A stretch of DNA of 64,000 nt from Actinomadura sp. KC06 (GCF_004348735.1 NZ_SMKT01000002.1:113522-177521), one strand, 5' to 3'. Positions 18,061 to 27,839 are shown, counted from the first letter of the stretch. A program made the numbers and translations. The notes: generated by a model from the sequence alone, not told the origin.

Positions 18061-19731
18061 TCAGGTCGAGTGGTGCACCCGCAGCCCCTCGCTGACCAGG
18101 AGCCAGCCGGTCAGGTCGAGGACGCCGTCGTCGATCTCGTCGCCGTCCAGCCAGGACGACGTCCGGAAGAACCTGACCTCGGCGAACGACCGGCGCATCG
18201 CGCGGACCATGCCGTCGAGCCCGGCGTCGTCCTCCAGCCAGCGGCCGATGTCGTCGCTCTCCTCGCCGACGCCCGCTAGCGCCGCGCACTCGCGCACGAG
18301 GTCGTCCTTGGTGAGCGCGACCGCGAGGCGGGCCCGTCCCATCTGGACGCCGTGCCCCTCGATGTTCTGCACGACCTGGGCGAAGACGAAGTCGGGCGCG
18401 ACGTCCGAGCGCAGCCCCCGGTTCTTGGCGCGCGCGCCGGCCTCCAGCGACTCCCAGACCGCGTCCACCGACAGCAGGTCGAGCGTGAACAGGAACGTCC
18501 GCGCGGACTTGATGTAGCGCAGCTCCCGCATCGACTCCGACTTGGCGACCAGCTCGCCTGGCGCGTCGAAGACATGGAAGAGCCGGGCCCCTCCGGTGGG
18601 CGGGCGGATGTGCAGCGAGTACGCGCGCAGCGGCGCGTCCTTGGCCTTGACGGTCTTCCAGGTGTGGACGCCCGCGCGGAGCTTGTTCGCGAGGTCCCGG
18701 TAGGCGGACTCCGACTGCTCGTCGGCGAACTCCGCCTCCGCCCCGTGCCCGCCCGTGCCGTCGAGAAGGCCCATGACCAGGGCCGTCATCAGCCTGGTCT
18801 TGCCGGTCGCGGTGGCGCCGAGCACCGGGATCACGATCTCGGGCACGGCCCCCGACCCCTTGGACATCGGCTCCTTGCAGTGCGGGCAGTACGCCTGCAT
18901 GCGGCCGTCGCCGGTGCCGGTGAGCAGGAGGGTCGGCAGCAGCGTCCCGCAGGCGCACCGGCGCTTCAGCACCCCGTACCGTCCTGGACGCACGTCGCGG
19001 TGACGGCGGCCGCATCCCTGGCCGGAGCACTCATAGGACGGGTAGTTCACGCGCAGATGGCATGACGGGCAGCTGGTCCGGATGCCCTTGATCCGCCGCA
19101 TCCCGGTGTCGGTGACGCGCAGCACCTGGGCGGACGCGAGCAATGCGAGCACCAGCGCCGCCACCACCCCGAGCTGCAGCAGCCACAGCAGCCCGACCGC
19201 GACGAAGCCCATGATGACGCCGACGGCCATGCAGACCCGCAGGGCGATCCCGATCGGCAGCAGCAGCCATTCCGGGTCCCGGTACTGGAAGGCGGTCCGG
19301 ATCCTGGCCTCGTACTCCCTCGCCACCCCGATGGGAGCGGGGAGCGCGACCCGGACGGTGTGCCGCAGGTCGATCAGCGCGGGCCCGAACAGGTAGTGGG
19401 TGAACGCCGGCTCGTCACGTCCGGCCGGTTTGTCCGGCGGCGCGGGGATGGGCGCCGGGGCGGGCGTCTTGCCCAGGCCCATGACCGAGGCCAGCGTCAC
19501 GAGGTAGCGGTACATGCAGAGCACCGCGAAGAACGACACGACCACCGTCACGGCCGGGACGATGATGAACCAGCCCAGGCACATCGCCGCGACGAGGATC
19601 AGGCATCCGCAGCCCGTCGGGAGACCCGCCCCGGAACCGGACGTGTAGGGCGGCGGCGGGTAACCGCCGGTCGGCCCGCCCCCGTAGGTGGACCCACCGC
19701 CGTAGGCCGATCCTCCGCCATAGGTCGACAT
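18061..19731 (-). CDS. Membrane-anchored zinc-ribbon GTPase (double-GTPase/DO-GTPase-like)
   Basis: A 556-residue protein. A YGGGS-repeat N-terminus (1-35) precedes hydrophobic segments at about 44-78 and a second hydrophobic hairpin at about 155-205. Two cysteine pairs or clusters (CPSCHLRVNYPSYECSG and CACG, then CPHC, about 222-290) look like zinc ribbons. The P-loop GATATGKT is near 304, a switch II-like FDAPGE near 375 and a guanine-specificity-like LTKDD near 448, giving a TRAFAC-type GTPase. I match it to the DO-GTPase families of conflict-system literature from memory. It follows the GAP1-like gene by 12 bases. It is probably the membrane partner of the soluble GTPase at 22172-23389; the transduced signal is unknown. 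Confidence 0.78.
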   Translation of the reverse strand: MSTYGGGSAYGGGSTYGGGPTGGYPPPPYTSGSGAGLPTGCGCLILVAAMCLGWFIIVPAVTVVVSFFAVLCMYRYLVTLASVMGLGKTPAPAPIPAPPDKPAGRDEPAFTHYLFGPALIDLRHTVRVALPAPIGVAREYEARIRTAFQYRDPEWLLLPIGIALRVCMAVGVIMGFVAVGLLWLLQLGVVAALVLALLASAQVLRVTDTGMRRIKGIRTSCPSCHLRVNYPSYECSGQGCGRRHRDVRPGRYGVLKRRCACGTLLPTLLLTGTGDGRMQAYCPHCKEPMSKGSGAVPEIVIPVLGATATGKTRLMTALVMGLLDGTGGHGAEAEFADEQSESAYRDLANKLRAGVHTWKTVKAKDAPLRAYSLHIRPPTGGARLFHVFDAPGELVAKSESMRELRYIKSARTFLFTLDLLSVDAVWESLEAGARAKNRGLRSDVAPDFVFAQVVQNIEGHGVQMGRARLAVALTKDDLVRECAALAGVGEESDDIGRWLEDDAGLDGMVRAMRRSFAEVRFFRTSSWLDGDEIDDGVLDLTGWLLVSEGLRVHHST

Positions 19732-19743
19732 GGTCGGGGCCCC

Positions 19744-22170
19744 TCACTGTGACAGTCGTCCGGGCAGCCAGCGGCGGCGCCGGGTGTGCTTCTCCCGCCA
19801 GCGCTGGAAGTCCTGGGCCGCGGTCATGCGGCCCGTCCGGCGGCGGACCTCGCGTTCCACCGCGCCGAGGTCGCGCTTGCGCCATTCCGGGAGGGCGCGC
19901 AGCAGCGCCTCGTGGATGGAGCGGGCGACCGGCAGGGCCCCCAGCTCCTTCTCCGCGGTCCACGCCGTGGCGAACGCGGCGCCGGCGGCGGGGACGGCGG
20001 CCGCGCGCTCCCCGCCGAGCGCCCGGCGCAGCCGCTCCAGGTAGGTGTCGACGACCTTGTCGTGCGCGGCGGCGAGGACGCGGGCGAGCGCGTCGTGCCG
20101 CAGGTTCGGCAGCAGCACGCCCAGCCGCAGGAGCAGGTAGTCCTCGGCGGGGGACGCGGCGGGCGCCCCGGCGGGAAGGTTGTACGCCTCCACCAGGGCC
20201 CGTCCCGCCTGGTACCGCTCCTTCGCGTTCTGCTTGGACTCGGTCGCGAGGAGCGGCTTCTCCGCCAGGTGGATCCAGGCCACCGCCGCGACACGGTCAC
20301 GCAGCGCGGGCGGCAGCAGCCCGGCCAGCGGCAGGCCGTCGACCAGCCTGCACAGCGCGCCGTAGGACTTCTGCCGGACGGGGTCGCCCATGGACTGCGC
20401 CGCGGCCAGCAGCGGCTCCACCCATGGGACGAGCACCGGGTCGGCGGCGGCTCCGTCCGGCAAGCCCGGCAGCAGGGCCAGCGCGTCGTCCGGGGTCCAT
20501 CCGCCCGGCCAGAGCGCGGTGAGCAGCGCCTCGTCCAGCCGTCCGTCCGGGCCGCGGGCGGACAGCACCGCCAGTGCCGTGTCCACGGGCGGTTCCCCGT
20601 CCCTGCGCCCGCGGGCGACCAGCGCCGCCTCGTGCAGTGCGGGCAGCGCGGCCAGCTCCGCCTCGGGGACGGCCTTGTCGAGCCCGGCGTCGAACACCGC
20701 GTGCACCCGCGCCCGGTCGGCGGACGCGACCTGGTCGAGGTGGAACAGCGTCCCCGCGCGAAGATCCGGCCACCGCCGGACGGCGGCGTGCAGGTCGTCC
20801 TGGTCGGAGAGGCGCAGCAGCCGCGGGCCGACCACCTCGGATCCGCAGGTGCGGAGCGTGTGCGGGTCGGGCTGCACGCCGTGCGCGTCCGCGAGGGCGA
20901 GCAGCCGCACCAGGGTCGCGGCGTCCGCGCCGGCCAGCCGCTGCGCGTAGCCGCGCCGGGCCTGCTCGCGCGCACGCGCCGACCGCAGCCGCACGGCGTG
21001 CGGGGCCGGGGCGCGCCGATCGGACGCCTGCGCGAGATGGCCCGTGACGAGGCGTCCCTCCGCCAGGGCGAGCAGCTCGTCGAGCCCGGTCGCCGCGGCG
21101 GCGTCTGCCAGCCCGGTCATGTGGTCCGGGGACGCGGCGTCGTGGCCGAGCGCGGCGGCGCCGACGCGGCCGACCGTGTCCCGGTCGAGCCGCCGCGCGT
21201 TGCTCCCCAGCCAGGCGCAGGCGGCGTCGAGATCGTCCGGGCCGATGCCGGGCCCGCCGTCCAGCAGCGCGGCCGCCGCGATGATCGGGTGCCAGTCCGC
21301 GAGCCGCAGCTCGCCGCCCGCGGCCAGGGCGCGGGCGCGGCGCCAGAGCGGCTCGGCGGCGACCGTCCCGGTCCCGGCCAGCAGCTCCGGCAGCGGCCCG
21401 GCCGCCACCTCGGACGCCTGGCCCGTGGTGAAGTCGAACAGGAAGAAGCCCGCGAACGCCCGCTCGTCCGGGACGATCTCCGCCCCCGGCACGGTCCCGA
21501 TCACGTGGTGCCTGCTGTACGAGGGCCGGAACTGGTAGGTGGCGAACGACACCTTCGCGACCAGCGGCGGGGGCAGCAGGAACGAGACCGCCGCGATCCA
21601 GCACGCGACCTCGTCATCGTCGGCGGCGAGGATCACCACCGAGCGCTCCTCGTCCAGCGCGGCGCGCTCCACGGCGGCCAGCAGCGCGGGCAGCAGGCGG
21701 CGGCGCGGGGTGCCGTCCAGGAAGCGGTCGACGGCGTCGCGGCGCAGCGGGCCCGTGGGCAGCGGGCCGGGCAGGCGCGGCAGGTCGGTGTCCGCGACCG
21801 CCTCCCGCGTCCACAGCGGCGCCTTCCACAGCTCGATGGGCAGCGGCCCGCGCCACGTCCCCCCGCTCGCCGGGACGAGCGCGTGCGCGAAGTAGTTGCC
21901 GAACCGGCCGGAGTAGTCGGTGCCGGTGAACGCGACGTTCGCGACGATCGGCTCCGGGCCCGGCACGAAGCACAGGTTGACCGGGCAGCCCGCGATCTGC
22001 TCGGGCGTCGGCGAATGCCCCAGCGTGCCGGGCGGCTCGTAGGAGCTGACCGCCTCCACCTCGTGCATGACCTCCGGGGACACGCCCGGCGTCACCGCGT
22101 TGAACTGGTACCCGGCATAGCCGGACAGGCCCGTCCGGCAGGACGTGTAGTACAGCTGGTGGAAGTCCAT
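19744..22170 (-). CDS. GAP1-type GTPase-associated protein
   Basis: An 808-residue protein. The N-terminus carries the block I associate with GAP1-N2 (GTPase-associated protein 1): LYYTSCRTGLSGYAGYQFNAVTPGVS at 5-30, followed by HSPTPEQIAG and GRFGNYFAHALV. The rest is a long, mostly helical middle and C-terminus rich in Leu, Ala and Arg, ending in a basic RWREKHTRRRRWLPGR-type tail. ATG 22170 lies 1 base after the preceding GTPase's stop, with AGGGGTGA as ribosome site, which fixes the start although the frame is open to 22545. Being sandwiched between two GTPases strongly supports a regulator or scaffold of the GTPase pair. Biochemical function of the family is not established. Confidence 0.75.
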   Translation of the reverse strand: MDFHQLYYTSCRTGLSGYAGYQFNAVTPGVSPEVMHEVEAVSSYEPPGTLGHSPTPEQIAGCPVNLCFVPGPEPIVANVAFTGTDYSGRFGNYFAHALVPASGGTWRGPLPIELWKAPLWTREAVADTDLPRLPGPLPTGPLRRDAVDRFLDGTPRRRLLPALLAAVERAALDEERSVVILAADDDEVACWIAAVSFLLPPPLVAKVSFATYQFRPSYSRHHVIGTVPGAEIVPDERAFAGFFLFDFTTGQASEVAAGPLPELLAGTGTVAAEPLWRRARALAAGGELRLADWHPIIAAAALLDGGPGIGPDDLDAACAWLGSNARRLDRDTVGRVGAAALGHDAASPDHMTGLADAAAATGLDELLALAEGRLVTGHLAQASDRRAPAPHAVRLRSARAREQARRGYAQRLAGADAATLVRLLALADAHGVQPDPHTLRTCGSEVVGPRLLRLSDQDDLHAAVRRWPDLRAGTLFHLDQVASADRARVHAVFDAGLDKAVPEAELAALPALHEAALVARGRRDGEPPVDTALAVLSARGPDGRLDEALLTALWPGGWTPDDALALLPGLPDGAAADPVLVPWVEPLLAAAQSMGDPVRQKSYGALCRLVDGLPLAGLLPPALRDRVAAVAWIHLAEKPLLATESKQNAKERYQAGRALVEAYNLPAGAPAASPAEDYLLLRLGVLLPNLRHDALARVLAAAHDKVVDTYLERLRRALGGERAAAVPAAGAAFATAWTAEKELGALPVARSIHEALLRALPEWRKRDLGAVEREVRRRTGRMTAAQDFQRWREKHTRRRRWLPGRLSQ

Positions 22171-22171
22171 G

Positions 22172-23389
22172 TCACCCCTTCGTGGACGGGAGGGCGTCGA
22201 ACCTGCTGAGCAGCCACAGGAACGGGTCGGCGACCCGGTGCGGGTGGATGCCGCGCGGGTCGACCCGGTTGTCGGACGTGGGGTTGCCGCCCAGCGACGA
22301 CAGGCCGAAGTAGCGGTAGTCCGCGAAGTTCTTGCGCATGATCTGGTCGATCTGCGTGCCGTCCCACTCGTGCAGCAGCGCCCGGACGTAGTCGTGCACG
22401 GCCAGGCTGTCGGACTGGTCGAACACGGGCCGGTCGGCGGGCGCCTCGCCCAGCAGCGGGCTCCCCTCGGCGAACCCGTGCCACAGCGTGTCGATCTTGG
22501 AGAACGCGACCGCGACGGGGACGTCGATCCGCCGGTTGGGGCCACGCCCGTGCGCCTCGTACAGGACGTCGGTCACGCGGGTCAGCACGTTGACGGGGTT
22601 GTCGGTCTTGGCGTCGGCCTGCGGCAGCCGGGTGCCTGGCTTCGCGCTCTCCCGCGCCCCGCGCATCTGCAGCGGATCGAGGAGCAGGATGATGCCGTCC
22701 GCGCCGCGCAGGTACCGGACGTTGAGGTCGACGCTCTCCTTGGAGATCAGGTCCTCGCCCGCGGTGTCGAAGAACGAGGTGATCGTGTGCCGGTCGCGGG
22801 AGCGGAGCAGGCCCCGCCCGTCCAGGGTGACCTTGAAGACCAGCGGGCGGCGCAGCTCCGCCTGGCCCGGCCGCGTCGTGCCGGGCAGCACCTTCTGCCG
22901 GTAGAGCGTCTCCTCGTACCGCTTGGCGAACTCGCTGCGGGTGTGGTCGTCCGAGCCGACGACCGCGGCGTCGAAGCGACGCCCGACCGAGTGCATCAGC
23001 TCGTGCAGCAGGACCGTCATGTAGACCGTCTTGCCGGCGCCCTTCGCCCCGATCAGCGCGATCAGCCGGCTGTCGATCTTGTCGAAGTGGACGGGCAGGA
23101 GGCTGTGGCAGTGCGGGCAGATCCGCTGCGTGGACGCGTCCTTGCAGCGCGGGCAGCGGGCCGCCGACTGCCAGCCGTTGAGGGACGAGAGCCGTCCCCC
23201 GGTGAACACCGGCGGGAGCGCCTCGTTCATGCCGAAGCGGCGCGACAGCGCCCGGTCCCGCTCGGGCGGGCACTTGGCGCCCTCCGGTCCGAGCAGCCCG
23301 GTGCAGCGCCACATCATCTTCCGCGGCGTGAACGACTGGTAGCAGTACGGGCAGACCAAGGACTGCAGGGACGGCAGGATCGACGGCAA
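22172..23389 (-). CDS. Zinc-ribbon GTPase (soluble partner of the pair)
   Basis: A 405-residue protein with zinc-ribbon cysteines at the start (CPYC near 13-16) and again at CPRC and CPHC (about 79-95). The P-loop GAKGAGKT is near 113-120, FFDTAGED (switch II) near 205-212, and FSKID (guanine specificity) near 285, so it should bind GTP. No transmembrane segment is visible. The likely TTG start at 23389 follows the FnIII gene's stop by 6 bases and has only a weak ribosome site, so translation may rely on coupling. The stop is 1 base before the GAP1-like ATG. With the membrane GTPase at 18061-19731 it brackets GAP1, the hallmark of this predicted conflict module. Confidence 0.78.
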   Translation of the reverse strand: MPSILPSLQSLVCPYCYQSFTPRKMMWRCTGLLGPEGAKCPPERDRALSRRFGMNEALPPVFTGGRLSSLNGWQSAARCPRCKDASTQRICPHCHSLLPVHFDKIDSRLIALIGAKGAGKTVYMTVLLHELMHSVGRRFDAAVVGSDDHTRSEFAKRYEETLYRQKVLPGTTRPGQAELRRPLVFKVTLDGRGLLRSRDRHTITSFFDTAGEDLISKESVDLNVRYLRGADGIILLLDPLQMRGARESAKPGTRLPQADAKTDNPVNVLTRVTDVLYEAHGRGPNRRIDVPVAVAFSKIDTLWHGFAEGSPLLGEAPADRPVFDQSDSLAVHDYVRALLHEWDGTQIDQIMRKNFADYRYFGLSSLGGNPTSDNRVDPRGIHPHRVADPFLWLLSRFDALPSTKG

Positions 23390-23395
23390 CGGCGG

Positions 23396-26113
23396 TCACC
23401 AACTTCGGGGGTCGCGTCGGAGGGTCACCGCGCCCGTGCCGCCGGACGCGGCGCCGGGTGCGGGAAAGCAGGCCAGCCGGAATCGGCGCGCGCCGCCGGG
23501 GATCTCGAACCGGAGCGTCAGCGGGGTCTCGGGATCCAGGTCGCGGGCGGGGATCTCGTGGATCACGTCGCCCTGCTCCGGGCGAAGCGGGAGGACGTCG
23601 CCCGCGCGGTGCACGACGACTAGCGGCGGCAGCCGGGTGCGCTGGTCGGCGGTCAGCTCCAGGACGGCCGCGCCCCGGCGCCGCCGCCGCGCCGCCCGGA
23701 ACCGGTAGCGGACCTCCGCCTCCCGCGCCGGGACGCTGCCCAGCACCGGACGCGACCGCACCGCGCCGCCCTTGTTCTCGTCGCGCGCCAGCGTCCGGAC
23801 GGCCACGAGCGCGGCGCCGGGGCCGACGTCGAGGCGGCAGCCGTCGTCCTCGTACGCGCGGCGACGGCATTCGGAGACGGACGCGGCCGTCCAGGCGTCA
23901 GGGTCGCCGAGCGCGCTCCCGGCCAGGTCGGCGGGCGCCCAGACGACCTCCGCGTACCGGGCGCCGTCCGGCCAGATCCAGCTCAGGACCGCGGTGTCGC
24001 CCACCCGGCGGACGTCCAGCTCCCGCACCGGCTCGACCGTGACGAGCACGGCCGAGGGGCCGACCAGCGCCTGGCCCGCGCCCACGGTGACGGCGACGAA
24101 ATGCGCGCTGGTGACGCCGTCGACGGGGGTGCGGAGCGTCATCCGCCCGCCGGAGGCCGGGACTGCCGCGCCCCGCACCTCGCGGCCGTACCGCTCGACG
24201 TCGTCGGCGGCGAGCAGCGTGCCGGGCGGCCAGGGCGGCGGCGCGTCCGACGTGCGGATCATCACCCGGCCGCCGGACGGGGCCGTCCAGCTGATCGTGG
24301 CGGCCTGCCGCCCAGCGGCGGGCAGCTCGACCGACAGGTCGGAGACGGCGGACGGCGGGCTCTCCGGCAGCCCGGTCACGACGACGCCCTTGGACAGCAC
24401 GCGGGTCCCGTCGGAACGCTCGTACGACGCCTGCACCCGGTAGCGGTAGGTGCGGCCCGGCCGGACGTCGGCGTCCACGAACCCGCTCCGGTCGACCCGG
24501 GCGAGGCGGCGGTCGGCTCCGCCGTCCCCCAGCCGTGTCGCCACCGCGCCGGTCGCCCCCTTGGGGAGCCGCCAAGACACGGCCACCTCGCCTGGACTTG
24601 CCACGACCGACGGTTCCTCGACCTCGGGCAGCAGCGTCACCGGACGGCCCGCCGCGGGCGCCGACCAGATGCCTTCCGCCCGTCCCGCGAACACCGAGTA
24701 GTGCAGCTCCTGCGCGGCCGGAGGATCGGGGTCGTGCAGCTCGTTGGCGTCGGTCTCGCCGACCGGCGTCCCGGCCGCCGCCCCGCTCGCGGGCGCGCCC
24801 GCGGACCGCACCACCCGGTACCGCACCGGCCCGACCCGCGCCGGGCCCGGCGTCCAGGCGATCGTCACCCGGCCCCGCTCGGCCCCGACACGCACGTCAC
24901 CCGGCGGAGGCGGAGGCAGCGCGCGCAGCCGCTCCGCGATCCCGTCATCGTCGGCCGCCGTGCGGGCGGCCCGGTCGAGGAGTTCGGCGGCGGCCTCGGT
25001 GCGCCCGGCCGTGCGCTCGCGGGCGGCCTCGGCGAGCCATCCGGCCACCCGCCGCGCCGCCTCCTCCACCTCGGCGCGCAGCTCCGGCGGGGCGTCGGCG
25101 GGCAGGCCGGGGAGCAGCCGCTCGGCCTCGCGCAGCCGCCCGTCCCGGAGCGCCTCCTCGACCTGGCCCGCGACCCCGCCTGGACGGCCGCCGCGGGCCG
25201 CCATCGCCATCGCCAGCTCCTCGGCCTCCCCGCGCACGAGACCGAGATCAGCGGCCTGCCCCGCCAGGACCTTCGCCGCCAGCCCCGCCTCCGCGCCCGG
25301 CCGCAGGACCTCCATGACCTCCCACAGCAGCAGGTCGTCGAGCCGTCCCGGTTCGCGCGCCGCCTCGGCCAGCGCCGACAGGACGCCGTCGAGCGCCGCC
25401 TTGCCCTCGTCCCTGGCCCGTCCGGCGGACCGCTCGACGGCGGCGGCGATCATCTGCGCGGTCAGCGGCCCGGCGGGGCCCGCCGGGGAGGCGGTGACCA
25501 GCCGGAACCCGTCGCGGAGGCGGAAGCCGCGGGCGACCGCGTCCGCGCCGACCACGGCCTCGGCCGACAGCCGTAACCGGAGCTGCCGCAGCCCGGCGCT
25601 CAGCGTCCGGTACGCGGGCGGCGCCGTGTCGGGCAGTTCCCAGGCGGTCTCCACCACCCGCACGCCGCGATCGGCCAGGATCTTGCGGACCCGGGCGTCG
25701 GAGCAGGCGCCGCCCGCGCCGTTCAGCAGGACGTCGAAGGCGGCGCGGTTGATGCCCGTGGTGGTCTCGGCGAGCGTGCCGGCCTGCCGGGTCAGCCATT
25801 CCGTGGCCTCGTCCACCCGGCGGCGCGTCTCCTCCGTCAGGCCGTCGCGGGTGAGCAGGCCGGCCCGGTCGAGGCCGGCGTGCTCGATCAGGAGGGCGTC
25901 GATGAGCTTGGCGTACGTCTTCTTCTGCTGCCGGAGCGTCCGCCAGTACGCGACGACCTCGGCCAGGCGCGCGGCCACCTGCCGGCCGTCCTGGTCCCTG
26001 TCGCGCGCCTCACCGGGCAGGGCGTAGCGGGCGAGCAGGTCGGCGGGCGGCGCGTTGCCCCGGGCGCGGGCCGCGTCGAGCACGTCCCGGCGGTACGCGT
26101 CCCTGTCGAACAC
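23396..26113 (-). CDS. Helical-repeat / fibronectin type III-repeat scaffold protein
   Basis: A 905-residue cytoplasmic-looking protein without signal peptide. Residues 1-400 are helical: MFDRDAYRRDVLDAARARG at the start, a central region around GINRAAFDVLLNGAGG, then TPR-like helices up to about 400. From about 405 on, four to five Ig/FnIII-like domains are visible (VTIAWTPGPARVGPVRYRVVRSAG, EVAVSWRLPKG, AATISWTAPSG, AVLSWIWPDG), with WSxP-type strand patterns. Intracellular FnIII repeats are unusual and suggest protein-protein scaffolding. It lies 42 bases after Hsp70-1 and 6 before the soluble GTPase, so it may bridge chaperone and GTPase. I do not recognise the N-terminal domain, and no J-domain HPD motif is present. 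Confidence 0.75.
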   Translation of the reverse strand: MFDRDAYRRDVLDAARARGNAPPADLLARYALPGEARDRDQDGRQVAARLAEVVAYWRTLRQQKKTYAKLIDALLIEHAGLDRAGLLTRDGLTEETRRRVDEATEWLTRQAGTLAETTTGINRAAFDVLLNGAGGACSDARVRKILADRGVRVVETAWELPDTAPPAYRTLSAGLRQLRLRLSAEAVVGADAVARGFRLRDGFRLVTASPAGPAGPLTAQMIAAAVERSAGRARDEGKAALDGVLSALAEAAREPGRLDDLLLWEVMEVLRPGAEAGLAAKVLAGQAADLGLVRGEAEELAMAMAARGGRPGGVAGQVEEALRDGRLREAERLLPGLPADAPPELRAEVEEAARRVAGWLAEAARERTAGRTEAAAELLDRAARTAADDDGIAERLRALPPPPPGDVRVGAERGRVTIAWTPGPARVGPVRYRVVRSAGAPASGAAAGTPVGETDANELHDPDPPAAQELHYSVFAGRAEGIWSAPAAGRPVTLLPEVEEPSVVASPGEVAVSWRLPKGATGAVATRLGDGGADRRLARVDRSGFVDADVRPGRTYRYRVQASYERSDGTRVLSKGVVVTGLPESPPSAVSDLSVELPAAGRQAATISWTAPSGGRVMIRTSDAPPPWPPGTLLAADDVERYGREVRGAAVPASGGRMTLRTPVDGVTSAHFVAVTVGAGQALVGPSAVLVTVEPVRELDVRRVGDTAVLSWIWPDGARYAEVVWAPADLAGSALGDPDAWTAASVSECRRRAYEDDGCRLDVGPGAALVAVRTLARDENKGGAVRSRPVLGSVPAREAEVRYRFRAARRRRRGAAVLELTADQRTRLPPLVVVHRAGDVLPLRPEQGDVIHEIPARDLDPETPLTLRFEIPGGARRFRLACFPAPGAASGGTGAVTLRRDPRSW

Positions 26114-26155
26114 GGGGATACCTCGTTCGTCCTAGAGGCTTCGGGGCGGGCCGGG

Positions 26156-27784
26156 TCATTCCGAGACCGCATACCGCGCCACCGCCCGCTTCGCGAGGTC
26201 GACCTGCGACTCGTCCAGCCCCTGGATGCGGACCTCGATGTGCAGGTCCTTCCCCGTCTGCAGCTCCAGGGCGTGGACGCGCAGCGTGCCGAGCTCGTCC
26301 ATGGCGAAGCTGATGTCGATCGGCGACCCCTTCCGCAGCCGCGGCAGGTCAGTGATGATCCCCTCGCCGATCTTGGCGTTGTCGGCCGGCTCCGCGGACT
26401 CCACCGCGCCCGCCTGCTCCCAGATCTCCACCTCGATCGCGGTCTGGTCCTCGTAGGCGGTGGCGAACCGCTCCGCCTCCGGCGCCGCGGGCAGCACCGT
26501 GTTGGCCTTGAGGACGTGGCTCACCGAGAAGACCTCGCTGCCGTCGTCGGCGAACGACACCGTCTTGACGCCGAACGCGCGCGGCACCACCGTGCTCACC
26601 CGCCGTCCGGCCAGCATGCGGACCTTCTCCGGCTCCAGGCCGAGCTGGTCGGCGGCGTCCTGGACGGCCCGCTCCGCCTCGGCCTCGGACACCGGCTCCG
26701 CCCCGTCGCCCTCGCCCGGAAGCCGCACCTTGACCGCCTCGATGAGCGCGAACCTGGCCGCGCCCTTCGCGACGGCGAGGTCCGGGTCGTGCAGCTTCGG
26801 CTCGAACCCGAAGCGCTCGCGCAGCCCGGCCGCCACCGCGGGCATCCGGGACGAGCCGCCGACCAGCAGCACGTCGTCGAACCTGTCGACGCCCCGCTCG
26901 GCGGCCGCGTCGATGGTGCGCCTGGTGATCTCGAAGGTGCGGCCCAGCAGATCCTCGGTCATGCCCTCGAACGCCTCGCGGGTCAGCTCCACCCGGGCGG
27001 TGCCGCCGTCGAAGCGCATGTTGTAGCGGCGCGACACCGCCGAGCTGAGGCCCTTCTTCAGGTCCTCGGCGGCGATCGCCAGCTCCTGGAGGAAGTCCTC
27101 GCTCTCGGCGGCGGACGAGCCGGGGTTCTCGCTCAGGAACGACTCCAGCAGGTGGTCGGCGATGCGGTCGTCCCAGTCGGCGCCGCCCAGCCGGTGGTCG
27201 CCGTCCGTGCACACGACCCGGACGTCGTCGCCCTCCAGCCTGATGACCGTGGTGTCGAACGTCCCGCCGCCGAGGTCGTACACCAGGATCGTGGCGGACC
27301 CCTCGGCCGACAGCGTCTCGTAGTGCAGCGCCGCGGCCACCGGCTCCGGGATCAGGTTCAGCACGTTGAGACCGGCGATCTCGCCCGCGTTGCGGGTCGC
27401 CTCCCGCTCGGCGACCCCGAAGTAGGCCGGGACGGTGATGACGACGTCGCGCACCTCCGCGCCGGTCTCCTCGGCGGCGGCGCGCGCCAGCTCCTTGAGG
27501 ATCAGTGCGGAGATCGACTCGGGCGTGTGGGACGTGCCGTGGAACTCCAGCTCGAACTGCTGCCCCATCTGCCGCTTGATCAGCTGGACGACCTGGTCGG
27601 GGAACAGCTTGGCCGAGCCCTTGGCGTCCTGCCCGACCACGACGTTGTCCGGGGTCTCGAAGTAGACCGCCGAGGGCGTGGTCTCCTGGCCGATCGCGTT
27701 CTTCGCGATGACCGGCCGTCCCGTGTCGTCGACGTGGGCGATGCAGGAGTAGGTGGTACCGAGATCGATACCGTAGGTAGCCAT
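26156..27784 (-). CDS. Short Hsp70 (DnaK-family) ATPase, first copy
   Basis: A 542-residue Hsp70. GIDLGTTYSCIAH is at residues 5-17, YDLGGGTFDTT near 168 and VGGSSRMPAV near 305; the peptide-binding part (about 400-542) includes GEGIITDLPRLRKGSPIDISF. It lacks the usual helical lid and EEVD-like tail. ATG 27784 begins the conserved MATYGIDLG; an in-frame stretch upstream to 27940 is Pro/Arg-rich and overlaps the grpE-like gene, so it is rejected. GAGGGGA lies 9 bases before the ATG. Together with GrpE 55 bases upstream it forms a chaperone pair at the head of the operon. It shares about half its residues with the second Hsp70 (10944-12599), including FGVAEREATR.GEIAGL. Confidence 0.94.
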   Translation of the reverse strand: MATYGIDLGTTYSCIAHVDDTGRPVIAKNAIGQETTPSAVYFETPDNVVVGQDAKGSAKLFPDQVVQLIKRQMGQQFELEFHGTSHTPESISALILKELARAAAEETGAEVRDVVITVPAYFGVAEREATRNAGEIAGLNVLNLIPEPVAAALHYETLSAEGSATILVYDLGGGTFDTTVIRLEGDDVRVVCTDGDHRLGGADWDDRIADHLLESFLSENPGSSAAESEDFLQELAIAAEDLKKGLSSAVSRRYNMRFDGGTARVELTREAFEGMTEDLLGRTFEITRRTIDAAAERGVDRFDDVLLVGGSSRMPAVAAGLRERFGFEPKLHDPDLAVAKGAARFALIEAVKVRLPGEGDGAEPVSEAEAERAVQDAADQLGLEPEKVRMLAGRRVSTVVPRAFGVKTVSFADDGSEVFSVSHVLKANTVLPAAPEAERFATAYEDQTAIEVEIWEQAGAVESAEPADNAKIGEGIITDLPRLRKGSPIDISFAMDELGTLRVHALELQTGKDLHIEVRIQGLDESQVDLAKRAVARYAVSE

Positions 27785-27839
27785 GGACGGTCGTCCCCTC
27801 GTCAGGTCGTCGGGTCGGGAGTCGCGGGTCGTGCCGCGG

